Assembly (NCBI RefSeq): GCF_030406605.1
Contig: NZ_CP129104.1
Coordinates: 1,546,652 to 1,610,651 of the forward strand
Length of the DNA stretch: 64,000 nt
From: Curtobacterium sp. 458
GTDB taxonomy: Bacteria > Actinomycetota > Actinomycetes > Actinomycetales > Microbacteriaceae
Reading direction: 5' to 3'
Below the pieces are notes generated by a model. That model saw nothing but the letters and a program-made list of their open reading frames with translations, did no database searches and was not told the origin of the DNA. A program made the position numbers and the translations under genes. Below, in pieces: positions 8,962 to 17,057 of the stretch (position 1 is its first letter; every line of letters begins with the position of its first letter).

Positions 8962-9470
8962 CGCGACGACGGCGCGCCGTTGGCCGTTCGCGCCGCACCG
9001 TCCTCGCGATCGTCGCGGCGGCGCTTCCCATGGCCGGCGCCGGCGCGGTCACGTGCGCCTGGTGGGGCCGGCTACCCGCCCGGATCGCCACGACGTTCGG
9101 CCCGGACGGCGAGCCGAGCGGGTACGAAGACCCGTCAGCGGCGGCGATCGTCGTCGGTGCGCTGCTGGCGGTGTTCCTCGCGGCTTCGGCGATGGCTGCA
9201 CTCGCCGAGGACCGACGCAAGGCGCGCGTTGCGTGCGCGGTCACCGCCGGCTTCGTCGCCGTGCTCGCCGTCAGCTGGGTGATCCTGGTGGGGCTGGCCT
9301 CGTCGACGTTGGGGCCGGCAGCGTGGTGGCTCATGCTCGCGGCCCCGGTGTGGACAGGCGTCCCGTACTGGGCGTTCGGAGCGGCCGGTGGGGATGACGA
9401 CGTGGCGCCAGGACCAGCGCGCCGTCACCGCCGGGCAGCAGCCGCGCCTCCCGGCCGCTCTGCAAGCTGA
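8958..9470 (+). CDS. DUF1648-like membrane protein
   Basis: 170 residues with about four transmembrane helices. Between helices 1 and 2 is LPARIATTFGPDGEPSGY, close to the LP-x-x-I-x-x-HFG-x-x-G motif of DUF1648, the domain that precedes SdpI-type domains in longer proteins. Its ATG overlaps the stop of the frameshifted beta-lactamase gene (ATGA), so translation here may depend on ribosomes arriving from that frame. The C-terminus is Pro/Arg-rich. Function unknown. Confidence 0.6.
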   Translation: MTRRRRAVGRSRRTVLAIVAAALPMAGAGAVTCAWWGRLPARIATTFGPDGEPSGYEDPSAAAIVVGALLAVFLAASAMAALAEDRRKARVACAVTAGFVAVLAVSWVILVGLASSTLGPAAWWLMLAAPVWTGVPYWAFGAAGGDDDVAPGPARRHRRAAAAPPGRSAS

Positions 9471-9505
9471 CCGAACGGCCGACGCGACGAGCGCGACGCG
9501 TCGTG

Positions 9506-10558
9506 CTAGCGGCCGGCCGGCACGGCCGCGCCCACCAGCTCGGCCCGCACGATGTCCGCCCCGGCGGACAGCGCCCCGAGCTTCGCGAGCGCAGCACTCC
9601 GCGCCAGCGGCGCCATCCCGCAGTTCGAGCTCGGGATGAGCTTGTCCGCGTCGACGAACTCGAGCGCCCGCCGCAGCACCTCGGCGACCTCGTCCGGCGT
9701 CTCGACGGTCTCGGTGGCGACGTCGATCGCGCCGAGCATGACCTTCTTCCCGCGGATGAGTTCGACGAGGTCGAGCGGCACGTGGGAGTGGATGCACTCG
9801 AGGGAGACGATGTCGATCGAGGACTGCTGGAGGAGCGGGAACGACTGCTCGTACTGCCGCCACTCGGCCCCGAGTGTCTCCTTCCACCGGTTGTTCGCCT
9901 CGATGCCGTAGCCGTAGCAGATGTGCACGGCCGTCTCGGCGGTGTGCAGGCCCTCGGCGGCACGTTCGAGCGCGGCGACGCCCCAGTCCTGCACCTCGTC
10001 GTGGAAGACGGTGAAGGCGGGCTCGTCGAACTGGATGACGTCGACGCCGGCGGCCTGGAGCTCCAGTGCCTCCTGGTTGAGGATCGTGGCGAACTCCCAC
10101 GCCAGCTTCTCGCGCGACTTGTAGTGCTGGTCGGAGAGGGTGTCGATCATGGTCATCGGGCCGGGGAGCGCCCACTTGATCGGCCGGTCGGTCTGGGCGC
10201 GCAGGAACCTGGCGTCGTCCACGAAGACCGACTTCGGGCGGCTGACCGCGCCGACGACCGTGGGGACCGCCGCGTCGTACCGGTCGCGGATCCGGACGGT
10301 CTCCTTGCGCTGCTGGTCGATGCCGTCGAGGTGCTCGATGAACGTCGTGACGAAGTGCTGCCGCGTCTGCTCGCCGTCGCTGACGATGTCGATCCCGCTG
10401 CGCACCTGCTCGTGCACGGCGGAGCGCAGCGCGTCCTGCTTGCCCTCGGCCAGGGCGTCGCCCTCCAACAGCCAGGGGGACCACAGCTTCTCGGGCTCGG
10501 CGAGCCAGGACGGCTTCGGCAGGCTGCCGACGATGGAGGTGGGGAGGAGAGACGTCAT
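9506..10558 (-). CDS. mesD: Core methionine synthase MesD (MetE C-terminal-type)
   Basis: A 350-residue TIM-barrel enzyme matching only the C-terminal catalytic half of cobalamin-independent methionine synthase. The zinc ligands are present: HICYGYG near residue 208 and SSNCG near 310. With the adjacent DUF1852 gene it matches the MesD/MesX type of short methionine synthase, which works without the folate-binding N-terminal domain of MetE; the methyl donor of that type is not established to my knowledge. ATG 10558 opens the conserved MTSLLPTSIVGSLP. It lies 32 bp after mesX and is probably cotranscribed. Confidence 0.85.
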   Translation of the reverse strand: MTSLLPTSIVGSLPKPSWLAEPEKLWSPWLLEGDALAEGKQDALRSAVHEQVRSGIDIVSDGEQTRQHFVTTFIEHLDGIDQQRKETVRIRDRYDAAVPTVVGAVSRPKSVFVDDARFLRAQTDRPIKWALPGPMTMIDTLSDQHYKSREKLAWEFATILNQEALELQAAGVDVIQFDEPAFTVFHDEVQDWGVAALERAAEGLHTAETAVHICYGYGIEANNRWKETLGAEWRQYEQSFPLLQQSSIDIVSLECIHSHVPLDLVELIRGKKVMLGAIDVATETVETPDEVAEVLRRALEFVDADKLIPSSNCGMAPLARSAALAKLGALSAGADIVRAELVGAAVPAGR

Positions 10559-10590
10559 GCGAGTGCGGGTCCTGTCGGGGAAGAGGGAAG

Positions 10591-11580
10591 TCAGAGAGCG
10601 ACGGCGGCGTCGGCGGCGAACCGGGCGAGCAGCGCGCGGTGCGGTGTCACGAGGTGCTCCTCGGTCCACCGGCCCTGGGTGACGCCGAGGCGGCTGCGCT
10701 CCTCACGGTCGTACGTGACCGGCGGCACCGTGAAGTCCGTGTGCTCGAGGGTCGGGCGGTAGATCGCGCCGGCGGGGGTGTTCGCGTTGTAGATCTCCGG
10801 GCGGTAGATCTTCTGGAACGTCTCCATCGTGGCGATGGTGCCGATGAGCTGGAGGTCGGAGTAGTCCGCGGTCAGGTCGCCGCGCGAGTAGAACGCGAGC
10901 GGGGCCGAGGCTCCGGCGGGCTGGAAGTACCGGACCCGCATGCCCATCCGGCCGAAGTAGTCGTCGGTGAGCGAGGAGTGCTCGTGGTCGTACTCGGCGC
11001 CGAGGACCGGGTGGACGAACCCCGTCTGCCGGTAGGTCTGGCTCGTCGAGACGCTGATGCAGACGACGGGCTCCGTCGTGAACCGGGAACCGAACGCCGA
11101 CGACGAGAGGAATCGCTGGAAGAGGACCCCGTGCAACACACCGAAGTCGGACGGCAGCGACGGCAGTGACGGCAGCAGCACCGAGAAGTCGTAGTCGCGG
11201 AGGTACGACGAGAAGTTGTTGCCGAGGATCCCGTGGTGGCGCTCACCGGTGTGCTGGTCGACGATCGTGACGTCGAGCATCTCGAGCAGCGGGAAGCGCT
11301 CCGCAGCGCCCTCGTCGACGAACTCCATCGACACCGACACGATGTCGAGCTCGGCACGGTACCGGTCACTGGTCGCGCTCGACACCGCAGACGACCCAGC
11401 GGCGCCGGCCAGCTCGTTCAGCCGCCCGTCGATCATCCCGAGCGCGTTGCGGAGGTTCTCCTGCCGCCGTTCACCGCGCGCGAGGTTCGCGAAGTTCGTC
11501 GTCAACCGGGAGCTGTCGGAGGGGGAGTAGTCCTCGTCGAACCGGGTCCTGGTGATGCTGAAGGTGAGGTCGTCCGTCAT
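10591..11580 (-). CDS. mesX: MesX, DUF1852 partner of MesD
   Basis: A 329-residue protein recognisable as DUF1852 by features such as HGILGNNFSSYLRDYDFSV and the C-terminal YRPEIYNANTPAGAIYRPT. DUF1852 proteins are encoded next to short MetE-like enzymes, and in Acinetobacter the partner (MesX) is needed for MesD-dependent methionine synthesis. It is cytoplasmic, with no signal peptide. The ATG at 11580 was chosen because the protein starts at a conserved MTDDLTFSI; the SD is weak. It is the first gene of the mesXD unit, divergent from a LysR gene. Confidence 0.85.
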   Translation of the reverse strand: MTDDLTFSITRTRFDEDYSPSDSSRLTTNFANLARGERRQENLRNALGMIDGRLNELAGAAGSSAVSSATSDRYRAELDIVSVSMEFVDEGAAERFPLLEMLDVTIVDQHTGERHHGILGNNFSSYLRDYDFSVLLPSLPSLPSDFGVLHGVLFQRFLSSSAFGSRFTTEPVVCISVSTSQTYRQTGFVHPVLGAEYDHEHSSLTDDYFGRMGMRVRYFQPAGASAPLAFYSRGDLTADYSDLQLIGTIATMETFQKIYRPEIYNANTPAGAIYRPTLEHTDFTVPPVTYDREERSRLGVTQGRWTEEHLVTPHRALLARFAADAAVAL

Positions 11581-11659
11581 GGTGAGCCATCCGTCTGCTG
11601 AGCGGCCCGGAGGCACTGGGAAGGGGTTCCTCGATCATGACCGGAACCACGGGTCATCA

Positions 11660-11692
11660 GGTAATACGGAGACGCTATGCGGCGGTATAGCC
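11660..11692. promoter_or_regulatory. Likely LysR operator between mesX and its regulator
   Basis: GGTAATAC (11660-11667) and GTATAGCC (11685-11692) form an imperfect inverted repeat (6 of 8 pairs) in the 119-bp divergent region. The right arm overlaps the regulator's -10 box TAGCCT (11688-11693), which fits negative autoregulation by a LysR protein. Confidence 0.45.
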
Positions 11693-11699
11693 TCTGCCT

Positions 11700-12641
11700 A
11701 TGGCCCGGGTTGCGAACGACATCACCCTCCAGCAGCTGCGCTACTTCATCGAGGTCGCGTCCGAGGGGTCCATCAGCGCAGCCGCCGACCTGCTCTACGT
11801 GTCGCAGCCGACGATGTCCGCGGCGATGAAGGACCTCGAGGCGCGGATCGGGCGCCCGCTCTTCACCCGGTCGGCACGCGGCGTCGTGCTCACCGTCGAC
11901 GGGGTCGAGTTCCTCGGGTACGCCCGACAGGTCGTCGAGCAGGTGTCGCTCCTCGAACAGCGCTACGTCGGCCGGCAGGCATCACGTCGGCTGCTCGGGG
12001 TGAGCGCGCAGCACTACTCGTTCGCCGTCGAGGCCTTCGTCCGCATGGTCGAGGGGGCGGCAGCGGACGAGTACGAGTTCTCCCTCCGTGAGACCCGCAC
12101 GTGGGACATCATCGAGGACGTCCGCACACTCCGCAGCGAGGTCGGCATCCTCTACCGCAACGACTTCAACCGACAGGTGCTCGGCAAGCTCTTCCGGGAC
12201 GCCGGGGTCGTGTTCACCCCGCTGTTCGTCGCGCAGCCGCACATCTTCGTCGCCCGTCGGAACCCGATCGCCGCCCGGGAGCGCGCGACCCTCGACGACC
12301 TGGCCGACCTGCCGCGGCTCACGTTCGACCAGGGCGCGAACAACTCCTTCTACCTCGCCGAGGAGATTCTCTCCACGATGTCGAGCAAGCGGGAGATCCG
12401 GGTGTCGGACCGTGCGACCATCTTCAACCTCATGATCGGCCTCAGTGGCTACACGATCTCCACCGGCCTCATCAGCGACGACCTCGACCCCGAGATCGTC
12501 GCCATCCCGCTCGACGTCGACGAGCGCATCGAGATCGGCTGGATCGCGCACGCCTCTGTCCCGCTCACGGTGCAGGCGCAGACCTACCTCGACGAGCTGC
12601 GCGCGGTGGTCACCAGCTACGGGGTCGAGCCACTCGGGTAG
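11700..12641 (+). CDS. LysR-family regulator, likely of mesXD
   Basis: A 313-residue transcription factor: N-terminal winged helix-turn-helix (LQQLRYFIEVASEGSISAAA, then SQPTMSAAMKDLE) and a C-terminal effector domain from about residue 95. The position divergent from mesXD suggests it controls those genes in response to a sulfur or methionine signal, by analogy with MetR, though the ligand is unknown. The TAGCCT box lies six bases before the ATG, so the mRNA is leaderless. Two hairpins follow the stop codon. Confidence 0.85.
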   Translation: MARVANDITLQQLRYFIEVASEGSISAAADLLYVSQPTMSAAMKDLEARIGRPLFTRSARGVVLTVDGVEFLGYARQVVEQVSLLEQRYVGRQASRRLLGVSAQHYSFAVEAFVRMVEGAAADEYEFSLRETRTWDIIEDVRTLRSEVGILYRNDFNRQVLGKLFRDAGVVFTPLFVAQPHIFVARRNPIAARERATLDDLADLPRLTFDQGANNSFYLAEEILSTMSSKREIRVSDRATIFNLMIGLSGYTISTGLISDDLDPEIVAIPLDVDERIEIGWIAHASVPLTVQAQTYLDELRAVVTSYGVEPLG

Positions 12642-12663
12642 GCGGGTAGGCGGGTGGGCGGGT

Positions 12664-12761
12664 CGCGACAGCTGGCGGTCGCGCGTCGACCGCTGTCGCG
12701 GTGACCGGCCTGGAGGCGCGACCCGCCCTCACAAGGCAGGTCGCGCCTCCAGGCCGGTCAC
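12664..12761. terminator. Two consecutive hairpins after the LysR gene
   Basis: The first has arms CGCGACAGC (12664-12672) and GCTGTCGCG (12692-12700). The second is a perfect 23-bp stem, 12701-12723 paired with 12739-12761, containing the family core GGCCTGGAGGCGCG. There is no T-tract. The second probably serves both the LysR gene and the convergent nucleotidyltransferase gene. A short GGGTAGGC-type repeat precedes them (12642-12663). Confidence 0.75.
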
Positions 12762-12781
12762 CTCGGGCCCTGCCGCGACGG

Positions 12782-13381
12782 TCAGCGGAACAGGTCTCGC
12801 CAAGGCGACGTCGGATGCGCGCGGCGGATCGCCGCGTCGAGCCAGTCGCGCGCCTCGTCGTCGAGCAGCGGGGTCACCGCCGCCCGGTCCGCGTCGTCCT
12901 TCGCAAGCGGAGCAGCTGACTTCCAGAGCAGTTGTACTTCGGGGCCCACGACCCGCATCCCCTGTACGTTCAGGACGGCGGACGCCCAGGCGCGGTCGAT
13001 GGTCGGCTCCCGCCGGTAGCGCCACGCGTGCTCGTCACCGTCCTCGAGGTTGATCTGCAGACACCACGATCCTGACCGGCTGTCGAGGCACCACACGTTG
13101 ACCAACGGCTCGTGGTCGGGCGCCTCGTCGAGCGGCGTGAGCATCCCGGACTGCGCTGCGAAGCGGTGCAGCCAGTCGGGGAGCGTCGCGACGAAGTCGG
13201 GGAAGTCCTCTGCGGTGACGCTGACGTCGACATCGCCGTGCGCGCGGGACTCGTACCCGAGCAGCACATCGAGGGCGACTCCGCCGGAGAGCCATGCGCG
13301 ACCGTCTGCGATGAGATCACTGACGTCGGCGACCGGCAGGGGTGCCCACCGGTCGACGGACGGGTCGTGGCGGCGTCGCAT
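12782..13381 (-). CDS. Nucleotidyltransferase-fold protein (aminoglycoside adenylyltransferase-like)
   Basis: 199 residues. The motifs SGGVALDVLLG and AHGDVDVSV are those of the minimal nucleotidyltransferase fold: a glycine-rich loop followed by the two metal-binding aspartates. The family includes LinB-like and ANT(2'')-like enzymes, but most actinobacterial copies have unknown substrates, and resistance should not be assumed. The start is ATG 13381: TACCGT lies six bases upstream, a leaderless arrangement. Confidence 0.75.
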   Translation of the reverse strand: MRRRHDPSVDRWAPLPVADVSDLIADGRAWLSGGVALDVLLGYESRAHGDVDVSVTAEDFPDFVATLPDWLHRFAAQSGMLTPLDEAPDHEPLVNVWCLDSRSGSWCLQINLEDGDEHAWRYRREPTIDRAWASAVLNVQGMRVVGPEVQLLWKSAAPLAKDDADRAAVTPLLDDEARDWLDAAIRRAHPTSPWRDLFR

Positions 13382-13426
13382 GCCGACACGGTACAGGCGT
13401 CCTCGTGCCGGCCGGGCGCGCATCGG

Positions 13427-13945
13427 TCACGGGGTCGGGGTGTCGCTTCGATCGGTGAACTCGGTGAGGACGAGGTGCTGGTGGCCGTCGACGAGCTCCC
13501 GCGCGACGTCGAGGTGGCCGGCGTGCGTGGCGGTCTCGGTGATGACGTGCAGGACGGTCTCGAGGAGGGAGCGGTCCGGCGCCCAGGGGTAGAGCGCCAG
13601 GGCCCGTGACGAGGGGCGCGCGTCGAGCGCCGTGTACTCGATGACGCGGTCGGAGCGTGCCGCGGCGGCCGCGTAGTCGTCGAGGATCTGCTGGCGGCTC
13701 GGGAACGGTGACGGGTGCCACACCTCGTCGTCGGTCGGGAGGTCGAGCGCCTCGCCCGCGACGACCCCCTGGAACCAGAACCGCTCGACGTCGGAGGTCA
13801 GGTGGCGGACCATGCCGAGCGGGGCCCAGCCCGACGGGACAGCGGAGCTTGTCAACGCCCCGTCGGGGAGGCCTTCGAGGGTGCTGAGGACGCGGCGCCG
13901 CTGGGCACGCAGGGTGTCGAGCAGGAGGTCTTTCGGGTCGGTCAT
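13427..13945 (-). CDS. DinB/DUF664-family protein
   Basis: 172 residues in a four-helix-bundle pattern with the metal-binding histidines in MVRHLTSDVERFW and ITETATHAGHLDVARE. In actinobacteria this family includes mycothiol-dependent transferases such as detoxification and maleylpyruvate isomerase relatives; the substrate here is unknown. Its ATG overlaps the stop of the HIT/beta-lactamase fusion by four bases, so the two are cotranscribed and probably translationally coupled. Confidence 0.8.
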   Translation of the reverse strand: MTDPKDLLLDTLRAQRRRVLSTLEGLPDGALTSSAVPSGWAPLGMVRHLTSDVERFWFQGVVAGEALDLPTDDEVWHPSPFPSRQQILDDYAAAAARSDRVIEYTALDARPSSRALALYPWAPDRSLLETVLHVITETATHAGHLDVARELVDGHQHLVLTEFTDRSDTPTP

Positions 13946-15348
13946 CGCGTCTCGTCCCATTCGTGGAGCGCGGCTTCGACACCGCTCGCGTCGTTGCTCA
14001 GGACCACGATCTCGGTGTCCGAGTCCGGCACGGCGGCGAGCAGGGACTGGAAGCCGGGGTTGTCCCCTGGCACGAACCAGCCGTCGTCGCCGAGCACCTG
14101 CCCGAGGAAGGTGCCGTAGCCGTACGCCGTCGCCGAGAGCGGTCGGTCGACGGGGTCCGGCGGCTCGAGGACCGCCTGTGGGGACAGCATCTCCGCGACC
14201 AGGGCGTGGGGGATGAGCTGCCCGGACCGCAGGGCTCGGCCGTACCGGAGCAGGTCGCTGGCCGTCGTCCACAGGTCGCCGGTTCCGGGGAGGTCGGCGA
14301 AGCCCTCCTCGACGGCGATCGTCCGGCCGTCGACGTGTCCGCCGGCCGCTCCGTGACGCGGGAACTGCCCCGAGGTCGTGTCGTGCATCCCGGCGGGTTC
14401 GAGCACCACGTCGTCGAGGACGTCCGCGTACTGGCGTCCGGCCACCGCTTCGATGACGAGCGCGACGAGGAGGAAGCCCGGTCCGCTGTACCGGAACCGA
14501 TCACCGGGCGCGGCGTCGGGTTCCGCGGTCAGGGTCAGCCGGACGAGTTCCTCGTGCGACGGCGGGACGGCGAGCAGGGGCGGCACGCCGTCCAGGCTGT
14601 CCCAGTGCCCGAGCCCGGAGGTGTGGCTGAGGAGGTGGTGCAGTGTCACCGTCCGCAGGTGTCCGGGGATGTCGGGCAGGTGCTCGGCGATCGGTTGGTC
14701 GAGCGCGAGGCGTCCGCGGGCGACGAGGTCGAGTGCGACGACGGACATGAGCTGCTTGCTGATCGACCCTGCCTGGAACCTGGTGCCGAGAGTGATCGGT
14801 GGTGAGTCCGGTCCGGCGGTGTTCCCCACGACCCGCTCGACGACCGGTTCCGCTCCGTGGGCGACGAGCATCGTCCCGGACCAGGCGCGATGCGGGGTCG
14901 TGCGTGGTGCGTGGGACGGGTCTGTCCCGATGCGCTGCTGGAGTTCCTCACGCTCCCGGTCGGTGAGCGGGGGGAGCGGGTACCGGCTGCGGTCCTCGCG
15001 GAACTCGTACCCGTCGCCCTCCTGCCGGGGGATCAGGTGGAGGTGCGCGTGCGGCACCCCCTGGTCGGCGGTGACGCCGTTCGACATGAGGAGGTTCGTG
15101 CCGGTCGTCGTCGCGCCGAAGACGGTCCGCACGGCCTGGTCCGCTCGTTGCGCGAGGACCGCCATCTCGACGACCTCGTCCGTGGTGAGGGACGCGAGGT
15201 CGGGCGCGTGGCGGAGCGGGAGCACCAGCAGGTGGCCGCGGTTGATCGGCTGTCGGTCGGCCACGACGATCACGGCATCGGCTGCCGCGATGATGTCGAA
15301 GCCGTCGGAGGCGATGGCGCTGCAGAACGAGCAGCTGATCGGGGCCAT
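13942..15348 (-). CDS. HIT hydrolase fused to beta-lactamase-family serine hydrolase
   Basis: 468 residues in one uninterrupted frame. Residues 1-145 are a HIT nucleotide hydrolase with two N-terminal cysteines (CSFC) and the catalytic triad HAHLH (H100, H102, H104). From about 155 follows a class C/PBP-like serine hydrolase: SISK at 195-198, HTSGLG, the YSG motif near 300, and a Gly-rich C-terminus. HIT proteins act on nucleotides in the cytoplasm, whereas this hydrolase family often acts on D-amino peptides or esters outside; no signal peptide is present, so the fusion should be cytoplasmic. A TAGCGT box lies seven bases before the ATG (leaderless). Confidence 0.85.
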   Translation of the reverse strand: MAPISCSFCSAIASDGFDIIAAADAVIVVADRQPINRGHLLVLPLRHAPDLASLTTDEVVEMAVLAQRADQAVRTVFGATTTGTNLLMSNGVTADQGVPHAHLHLIPRQEGDGYEFREDRSRYPLPPLTDREREELQQRIGTDPSHAPRTTPHRAWSGTMLVAHGAEPVVERVVGNTAGPDSPPITLGTRFQAGSISKQLMSVVALDLVARGRLALDQPIAEHLPDIPGHLRTVTLHHLLSHTSGLGHWDSLDGVPPLLAVPPSHEELVRLTLTAEPDAAPGDRFRYSGPGFLLVALVIEAVAGRQYADVLDDVVLEPAGMHDTTSGQFPRHGAAGGHVDGRTIAVEEGFADLPGTGDLWTTASDLLRYGRALRSGQLIPHALVAEMLSPQAVLEPPDPVDRPLSATAYGYGTFLGQVLGDDGWFVPGDNPGFQSLLAAVPDSDTEIVVLSNDASGVEAALHEWDETR

Positions 15349-15391
15349 GCTCGGGACGCTACCCGAGATGCCCGGTCACTCGTGCCGCGGC

Positions 15392-16465
15392 TCACGGCCG
15401 CTCGTCCACCGCCTCGGACCGGACGGACACCGAGTCGATCACGGCACCCGCCGGCACGTCACCGACCCGCTCGGTCTGCAGGGTGCGCTCGCCGAGGTAG
15501 GTGCCGTCCGACGGGGCGATGATGATCTCCTGGCGTTCCTTTCCCGACGCTGCGCGCAGCCCGAAGGCAGTGCCCTGACGACCGTCGAGTGATGTCTGTC
15601 GCTCGGTGACCACGATGTCGGGCAGGCTGGCCAACGTCTCGTACACGGTCGCGCGGAGGTCGGCGGGGACCAGTCCCGTCCGCAGGAGCTGCCGGACCGT
15701 GCCGAAGACGTGCTCCGCGTCCGTCGTGTCGACCGCACGTGGGGCGGCCTCGATCCGCCGGACGAGCGCAGCAGGGTCCCGGGGGAGACCGGCGATGTCA
15801 GCGGCGATGAGCGTCCCCGGCTGCTCCCCGCCGAGTTCCCCGACCGTGAAGTCCCCGCCCGCGGCGCGCTGCCACAGGGGGTCGTCGCGATGTGCCGACG
15901 ACGCGTAGTCCTGCGCCGCCGCGTCCCGCGCAGCCGCACCGCCGTAGAACGTGGTCGCCGGCCCGGACCACGTCCGCCGGACCCACGTGCCGGTGACGTC
16001 CTGCGGGACCCAGGTGGTCGTGGTCGTCGGAGCGAGGTAGCCCTCGTCGTAGTGCTCGCCGTCCGAGGTCGCGAACGCGAGCGACAGTTCCGATTCCGAG
16101 ACACGCGTGTAGGTACCGGTGGGGGCGCGGTCCGCTGCCGCTGCACGCGCTGCTTCATGCAGGGTCGCGGCTGCGGCCGTCTCGGGCGCGGCCCAGTGGC
16201 TGATCCCGATCCCGGAGACCACGAGGCCTCCGGTCACGACGACGGTCGCCCCGGCGAGCAGCGCCGGCCGGAGCCGGCCGACGGGGGGCCAGGAACGCCC
16301 GAGCAGCGCCCGGCGCGCGGGTGCGGTCCGGTTCGTGGGCGCGTTCGCAGCGGTCTCGAAGCGGTGACGCGCTCGCTCGAGCGAGGCGTCGACCGCCTCG
16401 GGCGGGAACGGCTCGTCCCGACGGAGCAGGCGGAGCGCGGGGAAGTCGAGGTCGTCGTCAGACAT
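15392..16465 (-). CDS. CU044_5270-type membrane partner of an ECF sigma factor
   Basis: 357 residues. An N-terminal cytoplasmic segment of about 70 residues (SDDDLDFPALRLLRRDEP) is followed by one transmembrane helix (near 72-92) and a long extracytoplasmic domain. This layout and the sequence of the outer domain match the CU044_5270 family encoded after ECF sigma genes in actinobacteria, where it probably acts as a membrane-bound anti-sigma or sensor. The gene overlaps the sigma gene by eight bases. Confidence 0.75.
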   Translation of the reverse strand: MSDDDLDFPALRLLRRDEPFPPEAVDASLERARHRFETAANAPTNRTAPARRALLGRSWPPVGRLRPALLAGATVVVTGGLVVSGIGISHWAAPETAAAATLHEAARAAAADRAPTGTYTRVSESELSLAFATSDGEHYDEGYLAPTTTTTWVPQDVTGTWVRRTWSGPATTFYGGAAARDAAAQDYASSAHRDDPLWQRAAGGDFTVGELGGEQPGTLIAADIAGLPRDPAALVRRIEAAPRAVDTTDAEHVFGTVRQLLRTGLVPADLRATVYETLASLPDIVVTERQTSLDGRQGTAFGLRAASGKERQEIIIAPSDGTYLGERTLQTERVGDVPAGAVIDSVSVRSEAVDERP

Positions 16466-17003
16466 GGAGTGGTCCGTTCAGGGAGTCGGTGGTGCCGGGC
16501 ACGGCGCGGAGGGCAGTGCGGGCGCGGCTGAGTCGGGAGCGGACGGTGCCGACGGGCACGCCGGTCGCCTCTGCGATCTGCTCGTAGGTGAGTTCGGCCC
16601 AGGCGTGCAGCAAGACCGTGTCGCGTACCGCCGGGCGCATGCGGTCGAGCTCGCAGACGACGACGGCGACGGCGCGCTGGGCGTCGAGGTGGTCGCCGGT
16701 CTCGTCCTCCAGCCGGTCGGGGACGGCCACGCGGGACATCGCCCGGTCGGCCCGACGCTGGGACCTCCAGTGCCGGTGCAGCAGGTTCGACGCGATGCCG
16801 AACAGCCAGGGGAGCGGGTCCTGCCGGTCCGGGTCGAAGGAGTCCCAGCGGACGAGCGCGGTCACGAAGGTCTCGCCGAGGATGTCCTCGGCGCTCTGCA
16901 GGTCGGTCCGGCGGGCGAGGTAGAGCAGGATGCGGCGGCCGTGCTGGTCGAACTGTCGACCGAGTTCGGCGGCCCCGTCAGGCGGTGGGTGACTACTGGG
17001 CAC
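16458..17003 (-). CDS. ECF RNA polymerase sigma factor
   Basis: 181 residues with sigma region 2 (AEDILGETFVTALVRWDSF, PLPWLFGIASNLL) and region 4 (LTYEQIAEATGVPVGTVRSRL, a clear helix-turn-helix). It should direct polymerase to a small stress regulon, held in check by the overlapping downstream membrane protein. The start is GTG 17003. No SD or leaderless -10 box is obvious, so the exact start is less certain. Confidence 0.85.
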   Translation of the reverse strand: MPSSHPPPDGAAELGRQFDQHGRRILLYLARRTDLQSAEDILGETFVTALVRWDSFDPDRQDPLPWLFGIASNLLHRHWRSQRRADRAMSRVAVPDRLEDETGDHLDAQRAVAVVVCELDRMRPAVRDTVLLHAWAELTYEQIAEATGVPVGTVRSRLSRARTALRAVPGTTDSLNGPLHV

Positions 17004-17057
17004 GGTAGGTCTTGCCCGATCCCCGCGTCGGAGTTCCGGATTCGTCGTGCTGGTCCC

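Noticed and set aside
12782..13381. Aminoglycoside resistance by the nucleotidyltransferase
   Set aside because: Only the fold motifs match; no specific resistance signature, so a drug substrate is not claimed.
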